This document shows positions 22,401 to 34,400 of a stretch of DNA of 60,000 nt, piece after piece. Under the pieces are notes generated by a model, which was not told where the DNA came from, did no database searches, and saw nothing but the letters and a program-made list of their open reading frames with translations. Both the position numbers and the translations under genes were made by a program. Numbering within the stretch: the stretch's first letter is position 1; every line of letters starts with the position of its first letter. The DNA comes from Owenia fusiformis. Lineage: Eukaryota; Annelida; Polychaeta; Sabellida; Oweniidae. Location of the stretch: positions 25,786,166 to 25,846,165 of the forward strand of contig CAIIXF020000011.1 of NCBI GenBank assembly GCA_903813345.2. The letters run 5' to 3'.

Positions 22401-25400
22401 AAAGAAAACCATTGTCTACTCTTTGACAAGCTATGACTTGAGATCAGGTCATAAGTTACGCCTTTTCCAGATATGCAGCCTTTGGTATTAAAACATATGG
22501 TTGTACAAAGTCTTGGAATATAGTTAAACCTGTTAAGTGGAACACCTCTAGAAGTGAAACACCTCTGTTAGAGGAACACTTCCTACACTCCCAATTTAAT
22601 GTTAAATGAACCTCTATAAGTGAAACACCTCCAAAGTGGAACAATTTTTAGAGGTATCAAAGGTGTTCCACTTAAACAGGTTTAACTGTAGTTACAACAT
22701 ACCTTCAGTTGAATCTCCAGTCTTTGGATGCGATCTGTCAATTCTTCAACACTTTTATCAGAGTCTTTATTTTTCGCCATTTCTTGAGCAAGTTCTCGTC
22801 TGTGATTCTTCTCTAAGTAATGGAGATGTTTCTCCAAATCCTAAAAATAAATAATTCATGTCTATAACTCAAAAACTATTAACTGTATTTTTTTTGACTG
22901 TTGAACAGAAGTTGGGTTTGGCTGATAAGAAAATTAGATTCTGGGAAGAATTTTGAACTCCTGTCCAAGGATCGAATTTAGTGTTAAGATAAACTATGTG
23001 AATACCTTGAATAACTTTGTTACATTCCTTTTGATATCAGCAGGTTAACACTTTCATTAGATAGATTATAGTACAATCATAACTAGAAACATTCATTTAT
23101 TTCTGCTATGCATACTGCTATATAGCAATAGCATATTATAAAATTGAAAACCAACTAATTACTTACCTTAACTCGTTTCACTTTCTCTTCCAACTCCAGC
23201 TCAGTTTTGGCTAGCTGTCTATTCAGGTCATCACGTTCGCCTAAACTTCTGTCGTGCACAATATTATCCAATTTTTTCAAACGTTTTTGCAACTTAAATA
23301 TTTCTTCATCTTTGTCTTTGATTTTTCTCTGATTGCTTTCTGCCCGTTGTTTTTGCCGTCGAACTTGTTCCCGAAGCGCTCGTACTTCTTCCGAATGACT
23401 GTGAAGAACTTCAGAGAAGGAATTGTCCTGTGATTCATACTTATTTATTGCTTTATCCTGAAGAAAATGCTGCCGTTTAAGAAGACGATTTTCTTGTCTA
23501 ATCTCCTCTAGTTGAGTTTCGAGGTCAGCCTTTTCATTGATGATTTGTTTAAGACGTCCTTGTTTCGCTGACATCATTCTTTGTTTTATTTGGGTCCCAC
23601 CCCTTGGCGTGGTGGGGTTACCTCTTGGGGTCAATTTCTTGCCACCTTTCGCATTGCTTTTCAGTGGATTCTTTTTGTCTGAAGACATAACAATAAAACA
23701 ATGTGAGATAACAAGTAACAGTGTTTGGTTTTTCTTTGAACAGGTGACATTTATCATTGGATAAGTGTATTGTTTGCAGATAAAAATTCACATTTTGAAA
23801 CACTTAACTTCTCGTATCAAGTCAAACACAGATAAAGAAAAACATACTGGATTTTAATTATAACATCATCCGTACTTTGAACAGAAGCAAAAAATAATAT
23901 TGGAAGCGATCTAAGCAAACCATTGTGTTATATGGACACAACAGGCTTCAGCTAAAAAACAAAAGGAAATAACACATCCCCATTGACTAACATGCAACTA
24001 CAGTACATATGTCTCTATTCAATGAAAACACCCAATTATAGTGTCCCTTTTTCATTTATGGGATATTACGCCTTTAAAAACAAACTGCCCCATTGAAATG
24101 AACATCAATCCTATATTATGTTTGCTGAATGAAAATACACTTATGGCAACATACAAATAACACAAATTCTCTCTGAAATCAACAAAGGCAATATTAAGAA
24201 AACATATAGTCAAATAGGATATTCAGCCATAAATATAGGTTTGACATATACGGTACTTACACCTATTTACATTCATTTGGCAGCGGCAACAATGACCTAA
24301 CAACTTTCGTTTTAGTGGCCTCCAAGAGATCACTTTAGTTGGAAGCCAATAAATATACTGGTATGAGAATTTCTTATGCACCATTGTATTGCTCTGTATA
24401 CACATTGGCTAAATCCACCTTTCTACTAAATGTAAAATGAGCCGATCAACATTTTTATAGATAGCCCGCATAACTTATCATCTATAACATTAGCTAATCC
24501 ACTTTTTATCATATATTAACATTAGCTAATCCACTTTTTACCATCATAGATAACATTAGCTAATCCAAATTATTTATCATCTATAACATCAGTTAATCCA
24601 TCTTATTCATTCTCTATGACATTAGCTTATCTATATTACTCTTAATCTATGACTTTTGCCTAGATATGCAGGAGTAAATATACAAAATAATCCTCAATTT
24701 GTAATTTCTCCTTATTCTTGATAACACATCTGTTTTTCAATAATGGTTTAATCATCATATGTTGCCTCATATATACAAATAGCATAGTTGTCTAATATTC
24801 TCTTCGATCATTACATATTGTATATTGCTTGAGTTTCCATGGTAACCAAATTGACTGTGAATGTCACACTGAGAACAAATCACATCATATCATTTTTGTA
24901 CAATATTAATATTTCCAAAATACGGTATTGCAAGTTTGTATCATATTATAACTGAGTAAGTTTTATGTAATTTGAACTGGACTTATATTCAAATGAACTC
25001 ATTCTTAAAATGTTGTTAGGATCATAATTGTTTCATACCATTTCCCCTAAAATCTGAATTAATATGTTTTAGATCTTTCACAATTCTAAACAATCAAGAA
25101 TTTCAACTAATGTACATGTCAACTGACTTCATTTCTTGTATATTTCAAATCTTTCCAACTTAATTTCTTTTTTTTAAGTGACCAATATTGCACTTTGTCT
25201 AAGGGTAGTTTGTATCCAGAGACAATGTTCATGATCAACATGAGGATTTTAATGTCATGCAACTTCACAGTTCTTTATCAATTAGAACAACAAAAAACAT
25301 AGCTGTGGGCATTCTAAATGCTTTGATTGATGACAAATGACATGTTGAAAATAACAATTTCAAATCCAATGCTACATACAATTACATTACAAACCAATCC

Positions 25401-28400
25401 TTCATCTGAAAAATGTATACAGGGTGGTCCAAAAAAAGTGAACCCCTGCAACAGGCTATATTTTCCTAATTCATGCATGAATTTGCTCATATTATCACAT
25501 CTTGTAGAGAAAGGTCTAAAATTTTTGTTGACACCATAATTTATTCTCAGTCTTGAATTTCGAGAGAAATTACAAGACTTAAACAAACATGCCTCAAATT
25601 AGATTTTGTGTAAAATTTACCAATGTGATTGACGGAAATTGTTGATACATATTAGATGATCTTAAAAAAACTTTCAGTTAGAGATTAAAAGTTTAAACCC
25701 TACCATATGACAAATGGGACACTATTTGAGCAGAAAACATGTTTCATACTTTTATTGACCATTTTAAAGCTGTTTTAACCATTCAACAGTTTAGAGGCAT
25801 GTTACCTACACAAACAGGTAGAGGGGGGCAAAGTTACCCCTTGTGACCCCAAATCTGAGAAGCCCTTCATATAAAATCTTACAAAAATCAAAAGGAAATC
25901 TAATATTCAGTGTTTTGAGCCATATTTCATTAGAATTGGTCCATAATTAATGAAGATATTGACATTTTAAGACCATATAGGGTTATGTTGTGCTTTCACT
26001 GGGTGCTTTTACTGTTCTCGTCTTTGGAAACATTGAACATTTCTTTTGATCAAAATAACTTTGCAACTAACAGAGGTAGGATGCTAATTTTTACATCATA
26101 TTGTGTGGGATTCAAACCCAAACAAAGTCAGAAAACATTAGGTTTCCCAGACTCTGGCTTAAAAGATTTCCATGGGAAGATTGTTGAAGGGTTGAAGAAT
26201 CACAGATATTGAAGTTCACATTTTACCTTTTTTCAGTGATGTTTCCTTAGGGCTTATAATTTCTGCAAATTTCAATACTAAGAAAAATGTATAGTACCAA
26301 CAAAAATTTTCTAAACTTCCTCTACAACATGTAAAACTATGAAAGGATTCCTGCAGGTAATAAGGGAAATATAGCTGATTGCAAGGGTTCACTTTTTTTG
26401 GACCACCCTGTATAATGAGCTATCTGGGAATAAACAGATAACGATGGATAATGTCTTAATTCATCCACAGAAGTAAAACAAATAAGTCGATTTCAGACTT
26501 TGTTAGGATTTTTTTTGTGATATGTTACGACTCATTAAAAGAACCCTCTCTATTCATCAACTTGCATGTAAAGTGAAAGGTTTAAATTATTCATGGTATA
26601 TTCTCCAACACAAATGACAAGAAATAAGAGGGGTAAGAAACCCAGTCACATAGCAGGCCATAGTTGCTATATGATGGTTTCAAAAACTGCTGAATTAACT
26701 TTCAAGAAAAAAAAATTATCAAAAAATAATTTATATTTTGCTAAATCTTTCCCCTTGGTAGACTTAACAGAGGTAAAAGCAATATTGCTTTAAATTGTCT
26801 TCATTTTTCATGAAACTGATCTTCATTTTGTGATTATCATGAAATATAGATACTGACTTAACAGAACTTTTAAAAATAAAGCAAAATTGTAAAAATAAAT
26901 CAAAGAAATATTTCTAGTTCTGCAATATATCTTTGTAGTTGTTACCTCTAATGATTGAAAACATATGAAAGTTTACAATTACTGATATTTTTTTACATTT
27001 GCTTACTTAAAGTCTGGACCACTTATAACTTTTTCAAGAAATTTTAATTTTGTACCTGTTCTTGGTGAAAAGGCATAATCATCATACCCAAGGTAACTTT
27101 TGAAAGATAACGCAACACTCTGCATAGCTCTAGATTGAGATGTCATATTACTCTCAATAGGTCTTGACTGTGATGTCATATTACTCTCAAAATGTCTCGA
27201 TTGATTCTTTGTCCCTTTTGTTTGAAAAGGCCTACTACGCCTTTGTTTAAGATCATTTGTCTGATGAGTTGACATTGAGGATTGTTTTGATTTCTTGCCA
27301 ATGATTTTGTTTCTTGTCTTTGGTTGCTTATTCTGTAGATTGTCATTCTTTCTCGGAACCTTTTTTGACTTTTTTGTTGTTCTTTGGACCCGTTCTTTCA
27401 GAATTTGAAGCTCTTCTTCAGTTTCAGAGATAAAATCGTCAGAATATTCATAATCACCTTCCTGCTTTTGATTGGATGGTTCAAGACCCCCTCGTATATT
27501 TCCTAGGTACACAACTGCCATTTTAAAATTAGTGTTGTTTCAAGTTAAAAATTGACAGTTTTGTATCTTGCAGTCAAGTTTCTATAAAAGCATCATTTCT
27601 GCCTTATGTTTTTCATACTAGCATCAACAAGTCAAATCTTTACTCATCCTCATTGATATAATCGAATGAGTTTGTACATGACAGTGTACATTGTATTATA
27701 TATGAAGGTTAACTAATAATACAGGTAACTAAAACAATCAGAAACAATTTCCTTCTTGATTTTACTGTACAATCAGGGTACAATGATTTCATGTACTATA
27801 GTTCCATAGGGACAAATGATCCCATTATTATTTGTATATTATGATTCAAAGTATTCTGTGGCTATACTCCCAATATACAGCAAGTGTTTGGAATTTCTGT
27901 ATCAGTTGTGTAATGCTGTATCATCTCAATAACACTTATTTTTATATTTTTATGGTATTATCAGATGTATTTCTCCAGTCATGGAATCTCCTTTAAAGAA
28001 ATGGTTTTCAAGATAGACAGCTGCATGATTCTCCAGATGTCTAGATCTGTATTTGAGAATGTTGTAATCATATTCATTCACCTCTCCTGAGGTAATGAAC
28101 GATACTCTAACCAATCATCCCTATAGCCTGGTAATGAGGTTGTTTTGATTCCTAATACTTCTGCTATAGCTATCAATTAATGATTTTTTGTATAATCTCA
28201 GACATATTCTTCTCAGAGAATCCTCCTCAAATACCATATGTTTACAGTATCTATTTATTTTTGGTATGACTCATTAGTCTCGTTGTCAAGCTAATTTTTT
28301 CTCATTGAAACACTGTTTCTTCTAAAACTGGCAAAATAACAAGCAGCTAGAATCTCCACTGACAATACAGGGAATTAATAATACATACCTAGATCACTAT

Positions 28401-31400
28401 TTATTATCTCTTCACTCCTGGGAAATACCAGATTTCATCCATATTTTCACCCATTCATGAAATTAGGGGTGGTAACTTGAGAATTCTTGAGTAAATATGG
28501 TTTCTATCTCCCATGTTTTTTTATTTGAATTGGTAGCTTCATGTATATCATTTTCGTGAATTCTCAAAAAATCTAGAAAAAGTGGTATCTACATGAAAGG
28601 GTAAAAAATGCAATTGATGATATTACATTAGCGACAATTACTAATATGTATAAATGTATCATACAGTGAATCTAAGAAAAATTTATTCTATCGTTTGATG
28701 ATGGCAAAATTTATGAATCATATGTCACAGACAAATAATCAATTTACCCTTGACATTAGTAATAGACAAAATCTTAAACAGTAAATTCATTATTGGCAAA
28801 AACCAATGAGAAATTCAGAATTTGTGAAAGATATGCAGTTGAAAGTACATGCAGGTGTTGATTGATCATGTTTTACAGTATCAGAGAGTCTAGCAATAAT
28901 AACCTTAGTTTTGAGAAATAACGGGAAGGAGTAGATCTGATGAGGGTAGAGGTACCAAAAACAGGTCATTCATTATTAAGGAAGGTAGAGTATGATAATT
29001 TTCAGACCTATGCCTATATATAAATTCTCCAAGTTCATAGGCTTACTCATTCTGCCTGGCCTACCTTAGGTTTTTCCCGATTAAGAACAATGGACCAGGG
29101 CCTAGGGGTATACCGCGTACCGTATGTAGCCAAGATCCAAAAACAGTGAGGCAATGCATGGAGGAAAAGCAATAAGCAAAATATGATTCTATACTTATAT
29201 GGGACATCATTTTCAATTTTAGTTAAAAAACGTCAAAAATGTCTGCTGCTAGCTAGATACACTAACTTATACACAAAATTGTATGTTTTCAGACACGTCG
29301 GCTATGTTGAACACAATTAATTGATGGCATAATATTCATAGTATAAGGTAAAAGGTGTGAATTCTTCAAAATATCTACTGCAAGAGTTGCTCTACTAATC
29401 TCTTTTTTCACGTGGAGTGGCACGTTAATTAAATCAATGTAATATAGCCTACAGGTGAATTACATAAGTACATGTATAGCAAAATAACATACAATAAGCA
29501 AATATTGCCATCTTTCTTAATAGAAACAAAATACATTGATTTACAATAGCCTCCAGATATCAAATAACTTTCTTGACTTGTAAGTACTAAGTATGATGGC
29601 AGGCTTATTTCCATGCCAATTAAAAGCATCTCAAAATTAGCAAACTCTACAGTTTTTGATAAGAAAGCCTGAGATTTTCTAAGAATTGGGCCAAAACTGT
29701 TCAACAATGTCTAATGAATTTAAGCTAACTGATGAAAGTGCCATTGGGTTTTCACTTTCATTCATGTGTAGTTTCTGCCACTTCGATTGTTCAGATTTGA
29801 ATTTTTTTGGACAAGGTTGTTCAATCTCAAAATTTATTCAAGATATTCTTTTAAACAAATATTGTAGAGAAATAAAAAAAGTAAGATGATTTCCTATCTC
29901 AAATAGAATTACTATCACAATCGTCCTAAAAATTTCACGATTTTGGATAATACAATTCTGACAGTCCCGCTTTAAAAGTTATATATAAACAACAATGCAA
30001 TGCATTTATCAACAAACTCCCAAAATATTACAAAATGTAACAATTTGTCACAGAACCAACTTCTGATGCAAAATTTGGAATGCAAGCCACTAAATCAGTG
30101 GCTATAATAATATGTCACCACTATATGTGGCTATAATAATACAGACTCCCAGTGAAACAAATAAACAAATATACATATACTTACAGTTTTGAATGAAACG
30201 GAGTGCCCTTGTATCCATTTCAACTCTTTTATTCAGAATTTACTCGAAACAAAACTGATATTTCCATTCCAAAATGTTTTTATGAAAAACATCACTGGGG
30301 TAGTAACTCTGCGTAATTACTTCATCGATAGGATATAAATGCAATCATAACAGAGTTTCTATTATGTGGGAAGCGTGGAATAAAAAACCAATACCTTGTT
30401 TCATGTTAAAATTGCCCTTAGACATACATCCCAGTAAGAGCTATTGATTTTAATTCTTAAGAATTCTTACCAGACTAATCTATAACCTTTAGCAATTAAT
30501 AATAGGCAAACAAATAATAACTTGAATAAGTCTACTCTTACATGTATTTTACATCACAAGATTTTGAATGAACTGATGCACAACAAGGTTTAATGAAACA
30601 CCATGGCAACCTATATAAATTCAACACAATGGACACCTTTCAATTCACAAAATGTTAAAACTTGTCTTGCAATAAATGTCGTGTTGCTAATTCACCCCGG
30701 GTGATCAATATCCTGTGTTCCGAATTTCGTTCCAGCAAGTCAGTGACCCGAGTTGTGTTTTTACTGAATCCCGATGAATATGGCGTCTCGACGAGCCAGG
30801 TGACGAAAATATGTCAAACAAATCAGATAGCATAAGGAAAGAATGAATATAGAGTAATGCATTCGGTGCTGGAATATGTTTTCAACATGTTCATAAACGA
30901 TTATCCATATGTGTAGGCTATTAATGCAAATCGAAGCATGAAACCAACATGACCCAATTCGAAAAGCTCGCAGAAAACGATATCAGCGAGTCGTTCTTTG
31001 CCTTCTGTAAGTAATGATGGATACTCTGAGCATTGTATAACTGTAAAGTATACCTTATTAGTATGTCTCAACTTGTGCTATGTTTGAATCCAAGCTATTT
31101 CCTTTCATAAGCGTCATAGAAGTCGTTGAAAGATATATTCCATTCTACCGAATAGGAATCGCCATTGTCCCGAAGCTACAGAATAAGATTATATATATTT
31201 TGTATACTTTTGAGAATCCATTCATGAATACATCAAGCTAATTTGGTGCTACCTTTCTTGTTATTATTTTACAAATTCAAGATCGAATTTCCCTGTATAT
31301 TGATTTCCACATTGGCATTGAACTGCAAATACAGGGTGTCCCAAAAAGTGTACCCACTTTATAGAAGGAATATAACTATTCAAAAAAAATTGAACTTTTC

Positions 31401-34400
31401 ACATGATTAGGATGCTCTCAATTAGATTTTTAAAAATAAAAAATGTGTGCAAATCAAAACATTGCATTGTTGTTTGGCACAACCACGATGACCATTTACA
31501 GGCCCGTATCCAGGATTCACCATTGGTGAGCGGTTTTACCAAGGGTGGAGTTTTTGCCAAGGGGGGGGGGGCTTTTTGACAGTTTTGATAGCACGATCGT
31601 ATGTATAGTATCAGTATCTCAATGATAATACCTCAATTTGAGGTTTATTTGAGCCTAGCCTTCTACTATAAGTATGATCTGGCTAGCATCTGTTGTTTTG
31701 GCAAAAAATCATGTGAAAAGTGCTCAGAATGGTGAAAAACTGCAAGTTTTTGAGAGAATTTCTGACCAGGCCCCCCCCCCCTCCTATCTGCGGGCCTGAT
31801 TTAATAAATTATGCATGGATCCTGCCATTATAGTCCATGGTATGAAATCTCTAGGACGTCTAATAAAGGAGCTGGTAGCACACTATAGCGCAGCGATATT
31901 TGACCTAACATAAGCATACCTTCATATGTCCCCTAATAATTTTTATTATAACCGTTTAATATACTTCCGGCTTTAAGGCTAAATTATGCCTGCCATTAAC
32001 AGAGGTCAAAAAATTTCCAAAAAATAAACTTCCAAACTTTTACAATTTGGAGTACACAATGCAATAGCAAATAATAAAATATGATTTTAAGTATATGATT
32101 TAGGTTTCTAAGCTAAAAGTTTGAGGTTATTTTTCTATTCAATACCAAAAGATTATGTCATCAGTGTATCGACATTTTGTATTGTTTCTCGGGTATTAAT
32201 AAGATAAATGCTACAAATGAATCACTTTTCTATTAGAATGACAAATGCTTAAATTATGCTAGTTTTTCGCAAAATGGGTCTCAATACGTTTTAAGATATG
32301 AACTTTTATTCAGCGGTGAACATTATCAATAAAGGTGGGCATATTGCTCTCCCTTGACTAATTGCGACTACAGCTAAAATTCCATTTCTCGTAGTTAGAT
32401 ATAGCTCAGTTACTTATGAAACAACCATCAAGACTTGGTCGAATTCATGAATAATTGAGAAAAATCGTTATCATTATCTTCCTAAAATTTGATTGCATCC
32501 TTCGGTAAGGTCAAAGAAGAAACAACCATCAGAAAACTTGATGATAGCCACAACTAACGTCGAGGAAGAATTGTAAGGCGTTCGACTGCATATGACTCTA
32601 ATTGATTATTAGACATGCCCTTGGAATATATGAACATGCAAATACCTCTGTAACATCGAATTAGATATGAATCTTACCTATTTGTTATTGTATTATGTTT
32701 TATAAAACATCAACAATAATTTGTTGTTAGACCCTTTACGATTATATGGAAAAATTCTGGTAATAAAATGTTTTAACTGGTAAGAAAACTACCCGGAAAA
32801 CTAATACGTTCCCAATCAAAAAAAATTACCTAAATATTCCATACAATTTTGTTGAATCGGCTTAGCTCATATTTGAAAAATCAAACAAAATCTGAAAAAC
32901 ACACTTGTGTAATTACACTAATTAAACACCGACATCTACAGTAAAATCATAGTAATTTTGACATTATGATAATCAATTTTTTTGTTCGTATGCTTAGAAT
33001 AACGGTCTGTGTCTTATAAAATTTATAAAAGTTCGAATCAAAATATTTACGTTTTTGACCCCTTGTGATGAAATACATTTTTCGACCCGAAAGCCGGAAG
33101 TTTTTTCGGCAAATGGTATTTTAAAAAAATCAAGACATATACACCTTCATAAATATTGCTTCAAATGTTGCTGCGCTAATAGTGTGCTACGGATCCTTCA
33201 TATTCGGAAGTCATACCAGGGACTATTACCTTAGCAATGCTATCGTGAAAGCCTGGTGTGACCGTCGCCTTTATGTGACATTTATGGCTTACTAAGTGAA
33301 GACTTTTTAGCCTGTTGTCAATATTATTATATTTTTATGGGCAAATTGTAATGCCTACTCTAACAGTGACAACGTTGAAATATATTACAATACCTGGCAT
33401 ATACCTGCTATATGATATGCTATATTTTTTGTCAATCCCTGGTTTTTGTGACAGTGTTAAAATATATCATAAAAATGCCTGCTACAGTATGTGCAATGTG
33501 GATTGTGAAATGACCATTCTTTGAAGGTGTTGCAACATAGTCTCATAATTTACACATGTTGTATTGTACTCTCATCCTCTGATGTGTGTGGCCTCTTGAC
33601 AATTTTCACATATTTTAACATGGGAAATCCTCAATTAATCAAATCCACTACTCATTTATTAATTACTCAGACTAGAAAAAAAATCAGTCAAGTTGGCAAA
33701 GTATCATTATTATCAAATGCATTCAATTCTTATTTTTGATAAATTAAGATATCACACGTGAGTATACACTGCTTCTGTTCATTATGATTCAATAGTCTAT
33801 GAGCATTTATCCATGAAGTGCGTCGGAACACTGGCGATTCCTATTCGGTACTATGGAATATATCTTATTATGCCTTCTAGGACGCTTATGCAAAGAAATG
33901 GTTTACATTCACTGGAAGCACGAGTTGGTACATACTTTAAACGTCTACCCAGCAATTATACCATGATAACAGTTTATCTCATTAACTAACAGAAGGTCAA
34001 AAACTGCTCGGTGACATACTTTCCAGCGAGCGTTGAAAATGAGGTCACGTTTACGGTCACGTCTTCGATTAGCAGTAATGCCCAACGCATATGGATAAAC
34101 AACTAAGAAAATGTTGCAAACATATTTAGGCACCGAATGCGCCACTCTATATTCAGTCTTACCTTATGCTGTCAGAAAGTTTTGAATAATTGTCGACATC
34201 AACATCGTCTGTTGTCAAATTAGCCGCCATATTTGTCGGGATTCAGTAAAACACAACTCGGGTCACTGACTTGCTGGAACGAAATTCGGAACACAGGATA
34301 TTGATCACCCGGGGTGTAATTGCTAAAATACAGAACTAAAATACATTAAATCAAATAAAAAAAACACTTTGATTCTGACCATTACTTTAGTAATATCAGT

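Larger units (their letters stand above)
30691..34319. mobile_element. 3.63-kb fold-back element, 7-bp target duplication TTGCTAA
   Basis: The left arm (about 30691-31185) and right arm (about 33820-34319) are inverted copies, with termini TTCACCCCGGGTGATCAATA and TATTGATCACCCGGGGTGTAA. TTGCTAA flanks both ends (30684-30690 and 34320-34326). Paired landmarks include CAATATCCTGTGTTCCGAA, AGCATAAGG...GAATATAGAGT, GCATTCGGTGC and CCGAATAGGAATCGCCA. Between the arms are nested insertions (31499-31798 and 31820-33235). No transposase frame is visible, so it would be mobilised in trans. It is intronic in the longest lebercilin transcript. Confidence 0.85.

Noticed and set aside
25985-26212. 75-codon frame inside the TA-flanked element as a transposase remnant
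   Set aside because: No DDE/D residues, helix-turn-helix or family motif could be seen.
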